64,000 nt of DNA from JAWKTT01 sp041398965 (GTDB taxonomy: Bacteria > Planctomycetota > Planctomycetia > Planctomycetales > Planctomycetaceae). Location of the stretch: the NCBI GenBank assembly GCA_041398965.1, contig JAWKTT010000003.1, positions 186,001-250,000 on the forward strand. Direction: 5' to 3'. The notes under the pieces were generated by a model. The model was given only the letters and a program-made list of their open reading frames with translations. It made no database searches and was not told the DNA's origin. Below, one piece after another: positions 1 through 8,586 of this stretch; the first letter of the stretch is position 1, and the number at the start of each line of letters is the position of its first letter. The position numbers and the translations under genes were made by a program.

Positions 1-1
1 C

Positions 2-160
2 CAGAAACTCATGGCCGATCAACCCCGCCGCGACCTCTACGAATCGGCCCGCTCGCTCCCCTCGACCGCGCTTCCCCGCACACTTCCCACCAACCCCCAA
101 CATCGCTGGTTGGACCACAACCAGTTCCCCTCGACACGCCCCTCAGCCAGCTTCGACTGA
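2..160 (+). CDS. C-terminal end of an unidentified protein (cut by window start)
   Basis: An open frame runs from the first bases to a TGA at 158-160 and gives 52 residues ending in ...PSASFD. Codon choice resembles neighbouring genes (many GAC, CGC, CTC, TCG codons). The peptide is rich in Pro, Arg and Ser and shows no motif I can place. It converges with the decayed permease gene on the other strand. It could be the tail of any larger protein; the reading frame is only moderately certain because so little of it is visible. Confidence 0.4.
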   Translation, partial: QKLMADQPRRDLYESARSLPSTALPRTLPTNPQHRWLDHNQFPSTRPSASFD

Positions 161-259
161 AACACGCAGACAAGTCCAGTCTCCGTCGAAATCCCGAACG
201 TCAACAGGCTGTGCTGATGGCGTTCAACCGATTATCGGAAATCGATACCCTGAATCCGC

Positions 260-2316
260 CTACACGCCGTTGAGGGGCATGACGAGCGCGAGGAGGACGG
301 AGATGGTGAGGCTGACGACGCTGAGGACGGCGAGCATGACAGTCCACGACTTCAGGGCTTCTCCCTCTGTTAACCCCCCCATTTTGGCGAAGATCCAGAA
401 GCCGCTGTCGTCCATCCATGAGCCGAGCAGAGACCCTGCTCCGATGGCGGTCGCCAGATAGACCGGGTTGAATCCCAATGTCGTTCCCGAACCGATCATG
501 GCGGCTAACATTGATGAGCCGACGATCATGGCGGTTGTGTTGAACCCCGAGCCATTCTTCAAAACCAGGTACCGGTGGGTCGGGCCACGCTGTAGCCTTC
601 GATCATGAGGGGAAGGTGAGTCCGACTGCGGCAGTCTCGCCGGTGCCGGTGTCGAACAGCATCGGATACGTTCTCGACCTGGAGCCGCTCTTCAACATCG
701 CCCCCGAATGCACCACCTGCCGCAGTAATCAGGATGATGACCCCGGCCGACATCAGGGCCTGTTCGACGAGTCGGCTCATCTCGGAGAGTGTTGGTTTCT
801 TCTGACGAAACAGCAGGAACATGGCAGCGATCGTCGAGAGGAGCAGGGCGAAGTTTGGGTCGCCGATGAGCGAGGAGTACGGCCCACTGACGCTTCTCTG
901 TGCGATAGACATGCTGTTGAAACTGCCCGGGGAAGGCGACTTCCAGCAAGGTACGATGTATTCGTTCGCGGTCGTTGCTAGCCGAGCTTAGAACGATCAG
1001 CCCCCTTACCACCGTCCGTGCGTTTTTTCCCCTGAGGCTTTTCTGTCGCCCACATCAGACATCTGGGGGATGATCGGTGGACTTGAGTAGTTGTTGAATT
1101 CTCCAGTTTGGCAGCACGGACACTCTCGAAGGGGGCTTCGAGGTGGTAGAGCAGTCGACCACGTTCGGCTTTGGCAATCGCTGATCGACGTTTTCCGAGC
1201 AAGAACTGTCCGACATCGGCCGTCGACACATCGTTGATACTGATGAGGGCACTTGAGATTTCGGCCGAGCGGAGTGGCTGCAACATTTAACGACGTAGAT
1301 CGCCGGTGAGGAGTGAACGTACGGGCCAGCGCAGGCGACAGATTGGATCAGTGACTGGAAGCCGCAAGTTGTTTGCAGTTCGTCCCAGTGCGCGAGCACG
1401 TCCGCAACCGCCGCCGGGCGACCCCTTCGTTGTCAGCAATTGTTGACAACGCCGTCTTCGCTGAGATCAGCAACACCGGCAACAGGACCCAGCAGCAAAA
1501 CGCGACAACCACAGGGGTGGAAGCGATACCGCTTCGCTCGGCTGTTCGGGGGGAGTGTTCTCCGCCTCGCGGTAGGGGATATCGAGCTTGGCATCGAGAT
1601 AGCGGCTGACGGCGAGACCGGCGATGGCCGCAGGAATCGCAACGAGTCCTCCGATCAAAATCATCAAGCCGACGTCGATGTTCAGGTTCGACGCCATCAG
1701 CAACGGACCGGGGGTCGGCGGGACCAGTGTGTGGGTAATGGCTCCACCGGCAGCAATCGCCAGGATCGACAGCAGGTAGTTTTTCTTCGTCTTGCGATAC
1801 AACGAACGGGCCAGGGGGACCAGCAGATAGAAGACGGTGTCAAAGAAAACCGGGACGGCGAGGATATATCCACCGATGATCAACGCCCAGAGGTTCTCTT
1901 CTTTCGCCCAGCATCCGGAGAAACGCCTGGACAATCCTGTCGGCTGCTCCACTGAGCATCATGCACCCCTGGGCCACAATGATCACGCAAGAGCAATGAC
2001 GACAGCGATGTTCCCCGCCGAATTCCCAAGCTCCCTCGCGACTCGGCTAATCTTGTCGGCGATCTCTCCGGGTGCCAACAGGCTGACGACGATTGCTGCC
2101 GTCAGCAGAGCGAGAAAGGCGTTCACACGGAAGACCAGGATGGTCCGAGAACAGTCGCGCAGACAACGACCGCCATACAAGCAGTGCGTCCATCAGGAAG
2201 CCGCCTCTGGTGAGTAACAGGGAGAGAAGAAAGACCAGCAGACCGTCGAGCCAAAGAACTGTCGCAACGTCCATCGTCCAGTTGCGGTTGATGATGACGC
2301 GAGCCTGACCCGACAC
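260..2316 (-). pseudogene. gntP: decayed GntP-family gluconate/sugar-acid permease
   Basis: Pieces of one GntP-type permease occur in the right order on the minus strand but in different frames. The N-terminal helices lie at about 2316-1983, the central part at 1952-1400 (includes HTLVPPTPGPLLMASNLN, the family's proline-rich loop), a later part at 912-700 (DPNFALLLSTIAAMFLLFRQ, then ITAAGGAFGG) and the C-terminus at 560-260 (DDSGFWIFAKMGGLTEGEA, matching the GntP DSGFW motif). At least four frame changes and stops separate them. GntP proteins are about 450-residue inner-membrane H+ symporters for gluconate-like acids. The gene cannot make a full permease as written. About 480 bp between roughly 1390 and 915 do not fit GntP. 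Local clustering of indels could also be sequencing error. Confidence 0.8.
915..1390. other. unexplained segment inside the gntP remnant
   Basis: In GntP proteins the central and late membrane blocks are separated by only about 50 residues, but here about 480 bp lie between the recognisable blocks. None of the six frames gives a peptide I recognise. It may be an inserted fragment, or GntP sequence too decayed to read. Confidence 0.35.
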
Positions 2317-2577
2317 CGGGGGACTGCGTCAAACGAGTCCGTGCCGAGATCTCCAGGATGTTCAGGCTGCTGAATCTTGTCCTCGGTGGCTGCTGACGCC
2401 GGAAGGAACGATGTGTCGGTTGATGCGGCAATACGCACCGCACGGCGGCGCCTGATGACAAACGAAGGCCAGAGTTTTCCAGCCTGACGTTGTGCCGTTC
2501 GACGTCGAGGTCAAAAAGCGAACGAGAGACTCGTGTCAGCTTGGAGAACGGACGCACGATTGTTCTTGTTCAGACCG

Positions 2578-4072
2578 CTAGCGGCTGAGGCGGGTGAAGC
2601 GGTCGTAGGCTTCGTTCCAGGCATCGGTGTCGCAGGGTTCGAATCGGCGGAGATCGCTGGAGGCACGGACGACTTCGCGGATTTCGGCAAGCGTGCCGAT
2701 GTCTCCTGCTGTGCGGGCTTGAACGAGGACGTTGCCGAGTGCGGTTGCTTCGGTCGGTCCTGCGATTACTGGGCGACCGCAGGCGGAGGCGGTGAACTGA
2801 TTCAACAGATCGTTTCGGGAGCCTCCTCCGACAACGTGGATCACTTCGATCTTCTCGCCGGTCAGCGATTCGATCCCTTCGAGCACTTGTCGATACTTCA
2901 GGGCGAGACTCTCGAGGGCACAGCGGATACATTGACCATCGGTCTCGGGGACCGGTTGATTGGTCTGGGCACACCAATCCCGAATTTCTGCCGCCATGTC
3001 GTCGGGACTGAGGAAGCGGTCGTCGTTGGGGGCAACAAGTGAACGGAACGGCTCTGCGGCTTCGGCCAGCGCGGTGAGTTCGTCGTAGTCGTAGACCCGC
3101 CCAACTCGTTCGAAGGATCGTCGACTCTCCTGCACGAGCCAAAGTCCCATGACGTTTTTCAGGAGACGGTAGGTGCCGTCGATTCCCCCTTCGTTGGTCA
3201 CGTTGAGGGCGAGGGCGGCATCACTGAGGATCGCCTCCTGCACTTCGACCCCGATGAGCGACCACGTTCTCGAACTGATGTAGGCCCACGACGCAGAGCC
3301 CGTTTTGTCTGTCGGGACGGCTACGACGGCGGCCGCGGTGTCGTGCGTTGGGGGGGCAACGACCGCCAGTTTTCCGAGTCCGGTCCGCTGAGCGACTTCG
3401 TCCCGCAGAGGTCCGGAGTCGGGTCCCTGGGGTGACCACTTCCGGGAAGATGCGGACGGGAAGGTCGAATTTGCGAAGGAAGATTCCGGTCGTCCAGGTT
3501 CGATTGTCGACGAAAGAATTGGTGTGGTCGTCGTCTGGTAACCTGACGACCCGATCCGTCACCCTCGAGTCGCCAGCAGCAGTCGGGCATCAACAGGAAG
3601 CTGCTCGCCAGATTGCGCACTGGGATCGCCAAGTTGCATCGCGATCATCTGGTAGAGCGTGTTGATCTCCATGAACTGCAAGCCGGTCTGAGCGAAGATC
3701 TCTTTGCGGGAGACTCGCGCAAACGACTGCTTCATCAGCCCGTGCGTGCGAGGGTCGCGATAGTTACAGGGCTGCCTGGAGGATTTCGTTTTGTCCTGGG
3801 CGACACGCCAGCCCGAACTCCTCGCAAGACCCCGACTGAGACGATGTCGTCGCGGTAGCGGAGGGCCGCCCGGTTGAGACCTTCGAGGATATCACTCCAG
3901 AGTCGGAGAACATCCCAGCGTCGGGTACCGGCGACCGGGACAGGGCCGGGGCCATTGGGAAAGCGGTGGAACCCCTTGTCGAGACGAACTTTTCCCCGTT
4001 CCAGAATCCCGGCGATCACTCGCCCTGGTTCTCGGCTCCGAGGCCGATTGCGAGGTAAATTCTTGAAGACAT
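2578..4072 (-). pseudogene. rhaB: frameshifted rhamnulokinase (FGGY kinase)
   Basis: The minus strand encodes a rhamnulokinase in at least four frame segments. It starts at ATG 4072 (SSRIYLAIGLGAE, the kinase phosphate-1 region), continues as RVIAGILERGKVRLDKGFHR and WDVLRLWSDILEGLNRA, then TWTTGIFLRKFDLPVRIFPE near 3500, and ends with an intact FGGY C-terminal half, 3243-2578, containing HVVGGGSRNDLLNQF. The total, 1495 nt, is about the length of an intact gene (480-490 codons), so it is full length but interrupted by small indels. Rhamnulokinase phosphorylates L-rhamnulose in the cytoplasm. Next to the broken permease, this suggests an abandoned sugar-catabolic locus; accumulated sequencing indels are the alternative. 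Confidence 0.85.
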
Positions 4073-4199
4073 CCTTGAGGCCAGCTGTGTCGGAAGTGAA
4101 GAGATCAGAAACAACAGACTGGCTGCAGTCGCAGCGACGCAGCCCCGGTGTTGTAAGTGTCCAAGAGGATTGGACAGTGAACGGCAGCAAGAGCGGACC

Positions 4200-4499
4200 T
4201 TAGAGGTCGTCGTCGTCGTCCAGGTCGTCAGAGTGACCGTCCTCACCATCTGCGATCACAGCCGAAGCCGGACCATGATCGTAACAGTCTTCATCGTGCC
4301 ACAGGCTGACACCTGCCGCGTAGCGGGCAGCCAGCATGCGGACCTTTTCCTCGGAACCAGGTTTAGCTCCGGTCGGAGTCATTGGCTCGACTTCGGAGAA
4401 GTCGAAATCGCATGTATAATCGACTTCCGACTCGTCAAAACTGAGTTCGGTACCAATGGCAAGGTCGAGGTCGGGATTCACCTCGAAAGCGAATTCCAT
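4200..4499 (-). CDS. small acidic protein of unknown function
   Basis: 99 residues, very acidic, ending in a run of aspartates (DDLDDDDDL). A central stretch, EEKVRMLAARYAAGVSLWHDEDCYDH, has the look of a conserved motif, split here as EEKVRMLAARYAAGVSLWHD and EDCYDH; the sequence includes two cysteines. An upstream in-frame start exists at 4616, but the ATG at 4499 follows GGAGAG at a proper distance and is preferred. I do not recognise the family. It lies upstream of the rhaB remnant on the same strand. Confidence 0.6.
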   Translation of the reverse strand: MEFAFEVNPDLDLAIGTELSFDESEVDYTCDFDFSEVEPMTPTGAKPGSEEKVRMLAARYAAGVSLWHDEDCYDHGPASAVIADGEDGHSDDLDDDDDL

Positions 4500-5081
4500 G
4501 AGTCTCTCCGTGGGAAAGGAAGGAAAATGGGTAGACCTGACGAGACGATTCTTGGCAGACCCCGACCCCTCTTCCGAGGGAACACTCTCACCGAGAGCGC
4601 ACCGGGAACGCCACAAATCCTCCTACTCGTCAAGCTGGTCGAGAACCACTCCACAAAATTGCCGCTCAGAATCATCCCGAAACTGCAAGCGACAGCTACC
4701 CCACCATTCCCAGCATGGGTTTGATCCAATCATCTGGGGAGTAAGGAGTTAGAAAATATCCCGCGACACCTCTCTGGCCATACGGAACATCCTCTGACGA
4801 TTCAACAACCTTGGGAATTCTCAGCGGAATGTCGAGAAATGTCAACAAGAAAATGAACACTTCGCGAAGATTCCTACTCCAGCGGCTCTTTTCACCTCTC
4901 AGACGGTCAGTCTGGGGTGATCGGGCAGTTCTCGCAGTCTCTCTTCGACCAATTCCCCACCAAACTTCCCCCTCCACACGCAGCGACTGCTGATTCCTTC
5001 GCATCCCGCCCCGTTCGCCAACCTCAGTCGGCACAGATCGTATGATCCACAAACTTCGTCAGTCCCACCACGAAATCTTGC
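4500..5081. other. 582 bp without a convincing gene
   Basis: The longest open frame (minus, 4696-5052, 118 codons) has no clear ribosome binding site and an Arg-rich, unfamiliar composition in its first half; its last part (VAGYFLTPYSPDDWIKPM) looks more protein-like, so a gene fragment is possible. I saw no repeat or strong hairpin. Confidence 0.35.
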
Positions 5082-5885
5082 TCATAGGGGGCTGGGGGAC
5101 CAACCGGTTGGCTCGTCGGGAGGGGCCTCCGTGTTGCGGGCTATTTCCAGAAGCATGAGGTCGAGGTCAAGATGTTCGGACTGGGCGCGGGAAGAGAGAT
5201 AAAACGCGACCGCGAGCGACATGCTGATCATATAGGCGCACGACTGGACGACTGACGTCAACAGGGCTTGAATATGCGTCTCGGGGATGAGGAATTTCAC
5301 CGCCCCGAGCGAGAACTCGACGGCCCAGACAACCATGGTGAGGACGATCGCCTTCGGAAAGTGCTTTATCGAAAGCTCGAAGGCTCGTCCGATCGCCTTC
5401 AAGGGATTCCCCTGTTCGAGCAGAAGCACAGGAAGCACCGCGAGGAAGGCTGCTTCCGCAAACATTCCGGGAAGGACGAAGAACATCTTTCCGAGGAAAA
5501 CCGCGAGCATCACAATGCTGCTCGCGAAAATGATGGCGGGACCACGACTAAGGGCGAAGAGAATGGCCCCCCAGATGGAAGGGGGCTTGCGATGTAGCAT
5601 CGACGCGTTCAGTACGCGGACCATCGCAGCACAATACACCGGACTGATCGTCACGAGTGTGCCGAGTTGAATCGGTAAAACCACAACCAGCACCTCGAAC
5701 ACCTGAGCCGGGTCTTGTCGTGCTTCGGCATACTGCACCATCACCAGGTTAGTCCAGGCACTCCATGGGATGAACAGGATGGCCGCGATAGCCAGCAGCT
5801 TGAAGAACTGTCGACGCAGCGTTTCCAGACCGGCATCGAGAGTATCAGGAATTCGCAACGGTCGAATGGGAAAAGGTGCGTCCAT
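5082..5885 (-). CDS. polytopic membrane protein, function unknown
   Basis: 267 residues from ATG 5885, which follows AAGGA at good spacing; the longer frame to 5987 is not needed. Hydrophobic segments are visible near residues 30-50, 65-90, 105-150 and 205-235, with soluble ends and a C-terminal Pro-rich tail. It resembles the general plan of membrane proteins of about 250-300 residues that carry a repeated amphipathic GRAFELS-type helix (here GNPLKAIGRAFELSIKHFPK), seen in glycerophosphodiesterase membrane-domain-like and DUF975-like families. It is followed downstream by the small acidic gene and sits about 115 bp downstream of tsaD, all minus strand. No catalytic motif is visible. Confidence 0.75.
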   Translation of the reverse strand: MDAPFPIRPLRIPDTLDAGLETLRRQFFKLLAIAAILFIPWSAWTNLVMVQYAEARQDPAQVFEVLVVVLPIQLGTLVTISPVYCAAMVRVLNASMLHRKPPSIWGAILFALSRGPAIIFASSIVMLAVFLGKMFFVLPGMFAEAAFLAVLPVLLLEQGNPLKAIGRAFELSIKHFPKAIVLTMVVWAVEFSLGAVKFLIPETHIQALLTSVVQSCAYMISMSLAVAFYLSSRAQSEHLDLDLMLLEIARNTEAPPDEPTGWSPSPL

Positions 5886-6002
5886 CGTTGTCCTTAGTAA
5901 GTCTGCCCGACCTCTGTTGACCAGCCGCGTTTTCTCGTTTGGGAAGGAAAGGGAATCCGTCCCGCGAACGATTTTGCAGTGTCCCAAAACTCTCAGTCCA
6001 CC

Positions 6003-7112
6003 TCACCCCATTCTGACCAGTCCCGGCGTCACGTCGCAGTCAAGTTCCGATGTTCGACCCGCATCAAGGAGTTCCCATCCGATGGCGGCCATCGCGGCAT
6101 TGTCGGTACAGTACTCCTTGGGTGACAAGTGGACTTCGATCTGATCTCGCTCCGACATTTCGTGGAGGCGCTCGCGAAATCGAGCATTTGCAGCAACTCC
6201 CCCCCCCACGCACAACACCCGATAGCCAAACATCGCGACCGCCTGTCGACACTTCTCCACGAGAACATCGATCACCGCCTCCTGAAAGCTGGCCGACAAA
6301 TCGGCCACGCGCTGTTCAGTCAAAGGTTCTGCCGGACGCCCCGACCCGGGCATCCCTTGGGCTTCATACAGGACCGCAGTCTTCAGGCCACTGAAGCTGA
6401 AATCGAGCCGGGGATCTTTGAGGAACGACCGAGGGAAGCGGAACGCCTTCGCATTCCCGTTCCTCGCTCGGGCTTCAATCGAAGGCCCCCCCGGATAACT
6501 GAGTCCGAGAATCGACGCGACTTTATCAAAGGCTTCTCCGGCAGCGTCGTCGATGGTCGAGCCGACGAGTCGGCAATCGGTTGCCCCTCGACAGTCGTAA
6601 AGATTCGTGTGACCTCCACTCACGACCAGTCCAACGGCCGGATACAGGTCTCGGCCCGCCGCCAGTCGACAGGCATAAATGTGAGCCTCAACATGGTTCA
6701 CCGAGATGAGCGGGATGTCGAGCGTCCAAGCGAGTGTCTTGGCGGCTGTCAGTCCGACGAGCAACGAGCCCACCAACCCCGGCTCGGTGACGACCGCAAT
6801 CGCCGTCAGCTGCGACAGCGTGACCCCCGCCTGCTTGAGGGCATCATCAATGACGGGCAGAATCCGTTCGACATGAGCCCGCGATGCAATCTCCGGGACG
6901 ACACCGCCGAACCGTTCATGCAGTTCGGCCTGCGATGCCACGACGCTCGACAAGACCGTCAAATCTCGCCCGATGATCGCAGCAGCGGTCTCGTCGCAAG
7001 AGGACTCGATCGCCAGCAACACCGGCTGCGACAACGCCCTCTTCACAGGTTGATGAACAGCAGCGGGAGTCGAGGGGGTATCGACTTGTGAGTGATCCGG
7101 TCTGTCGGACAT
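6003..7112 (-). CDS. tsaD: tRNA N6-adenosine threonylcarbamoyltransferase TsaD
   Basis: 369 residues of the Kae1/TsaD/Gcp family. It transfers the threonylcarbamoyl group onto A37 of ANN-decoding tRNAs, working with TsaB and TsaE in the cytoplasm. Visible motifs: ESSCDET near residue 36, the metal-binding HVEAH with His140 and His144, SGGHTN at 165-170, and the nucleotide-binding CVGGGVAANARFRE near the C-terminus. The first 30 residues are a non-conserved extension. The start at 7112 has GGAGTGACCG before ATG. It begins three bases after the stop of mch upstream, so the two are probably cotranscribed. Length is normal for the family (330-370). Confidence 0.97.
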   Translation of the reverse strand: MSDRPDHSQVDTPSTPAAVHQPVKRALSQPVLLAIESSCDETAAAIIGRDLTVLSSVVASQAELHERFGGVVPEIASRAHVERILPVIDDALKQAGVTLSQLTAIAVVTEPGLVGSLLVGLTAAKTLAWTLDIPLISVNHVEAHIYACRLAAGRDLYPAVGLVVSGGHTNLYDCRGATDCRLVGSTIDDAAGEAFDKVASILGLSYPGGPSIEARARNGNAKAFRFPRSFLKDPRLDFSFSGLKTAVLYEAQGMPGSGRPAEPLTEQRVADLSASFQEAVIDVLVEKCRQAVAMFGYRVLCVGGGVAANARFRERLHEMSERDQIEVHLSPKEYCTDNAAMAAIGWELLDAGRTSELDCDVTPGLVRMG

Positions 7113-7115
7113 CGG

Positions 7116-8114
7116 TCACTCCAGTCCGAAGGAGCGGCGGACTAGCCCCAAATCACGACGTCCAAACAGATGCACTTTGCCGGTCTCGATGTTCGACAAC
7201 ACAATCTCCGCTGGGCTGAAGAGGAGCGGGTCAATCTTATAGAAGTCACGTCCAGCCTCTTCAAAAATCTGCAGGAACGGCTTTCCATAAGCTGCGGAGG
7301 CGGACGAGGGAATCTGCTTTCCGATCGCTTCGATCGATTCGTCATCCCCGGTGACCAGCAGCGTGATCGAGGCTCCGTACAAAATGGCGTCATTCGTCCG
7401 ACCGATGCCGATCAAGTCTTCTCCTGCGACTGGTGGGAGCGGAGCGAATCCGTAACCCGCTTCGACTCGCGAGACATCAAACCCCAGAGTGAACAACTTA
7501 TGCATGGCGGTTTCGACCGAACGAGCCGCAATCTGCAAGTTTCCAGCGATGCTCGCGGTCGGGGCGACGACCAACGCGACGTTCCCCGGTTCAACGCCGC
7601 AGGCTTCGGCAATCTCGCGGATGACCGCTTCCCCTGGAAGCTTGCTTGCTTCGAGGACACCGACCACCCGCTCGGCTTGCTCGTGATAGCCGATGTCTTC
7701 AAAGAGTTCTTCCCGCGAGGCAGCCGCCCGCATCGGTCCCGACCCCATCCCGAAGAACTTCCCGACCTTGACCTGCCAACCCGCATACTGCGACAGCAGG
7801 CAAGCTTCAAGAGGGGCATCGGTCGAGACCGAGACCATGGGCCAACCTGTCCCTCCGAGATCACCCGGAGTCAGCTGGACGTCGAGGAGTCCGCCAGAGC
7901 AGATTTCCGCCAACGCCAACCCTGCCGCAAGACTGCCGGGAACTTCGACTCCAAAGTCGATAACCGCTCCGAGTGGACAATCGGTCAACTCGACCTTCAT
8001 TTCATCAGCCGCCCCCAGCGACTGCTGCACCAGGTCCCACGCCATTTCGTTGAGCATGGGATCGAACTCGGTGTCGTCATCAGAAAAGGAATCGTTCAAG
8101 ACACTATTCCGCAA
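7116..8114 (-). CDS. mch: methenyltetrahydromethanopterin cyclohydrolase
   Basis: About 310-332 residues matching Mch, which hydrolyses methenyl-H4MPT to formyl-H4MPT in the tetrahydromethanopterin C1 pathway. Recognisable stretches are MLNEMAWDLVQQSLGAADEM at the N-terminus, GVEVPGSLAAGLALAEICSG, GMGSGPMRA, ALVVAPTASIAGNLQIAARS and GIGRTNDAILYGA. The longest frame begins with a TTG at 8114; a GTG at 8102 and the ATG at 8057 are alternatives, and the family alignment favours the ATG. Planctomycetes are known to carry H4MPT-pathway genes although most are not methylotrophs. No other gene of the pathway lies in this window. The short spacing to tsaD suggests one transcript. Confidence 0.93.
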   Translation of the reverse strand: MRNSVLNDSFSDDDTEFDPMLNEMAWDLVQQSLGAADEMKVELTDCPLGAVIDFGVEVPGSLAAGLALAEICSGGLLDVQLTPGDLGGTGWPMVSVSTDAPLEACLLSQYAGWQVKVGKFFGMGSGPMRAAASREELFEDIGYHEQAERVVGVLEASKLPGEAVIREIAEACGVEPGNVALVVAPTASIAGNLQIAARSVETAMHKLFTLGFDVSRVEAGYGFAPLPPVAGEDLIGIGRTNDAILYGASITLLVTGDDESIEAIGKQIPSSASAAYGKPFLQIFEEAGRDFYKIDPLLFSPAEIVLSNIETGKVHLFGRRDLGLVRRSFGLE

Positions 8115-8586
8115 TTAAGATCCAGAGGTGTAAAAAGCCAGATGGGGATACCCCCTGAGACTGGCGCGGGAGGTCACCCGAGTGAACGGTATCGAAACCG
8201 CCCCCATTCCGCACCCTAACCGACAAGGAATGCTCTGTGTCCATGTTGCCAGACGCGCAGGGAACGACCGTTCCATCCTAGTCGAGTTGCCCAGCAACTC
8301 GACTAACAGTTGCGATGCCGCCGACTTCTGCAAGCCTTCGAGCAACTCGGCGACAAGACTCGGTCTCGTTGGAACCGCATCAAAAAGAGCTTGTGGGATT
8401 CTCGGGGGACTCCCTGGGGTTTACAATGGAGTGACGTCGGGCCTGTTGTGTGGACCGAAAGTGGCGTGGCGTCTTGTTCGACTGTGAGTCGCGGCAATGC
8501 GTTTTCAGCTGCGGTCACCAACGCGGAATCTACGGATGACGGACATGCGTTTGTCAGAAACCTTTCCAGCTTAAGAACTCAATCTG
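8115..8586. other. divergent intergenic region between mch and the PSCyt gene
   Basis: 472 bp separating divergently transcribed genes, so promoters for both must lie here or nearby. No convincing sigma-70 pair was found. A perfect hairpin is present at 8279-8305. Short open frames here have no ribosome binding site and no recognisable content. Confidence 0.5.
8279..8305. repeat. perfect 11-bp hairpin
   Basis: TAGTCGAGTTG and CAACTCGACTA form an 11-bp stem around the loop CCCAG. There is no T-run on either side, so it is not a standard intrinsic terminator. It may be a protein-binding palindrome or an RNA leader hairpin of the downstream plus-strand gene. Confidence 0.5.

Noticed and set aside
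4696..5052. 118-codon minus-strand frame
   Set aside because: No start signal or recognised content; may be a fragment, but not supported enough to call.
6129..7091. 320-codon plus-strand frame
   Set aside because: Antisense to tsaD; composition is Arg-rich and non-natural.
7170..8219. 349-codon plus-strand frame
   Set aside because: Antisense to the mch gene, with no ribosome binding site or recognisable domain.
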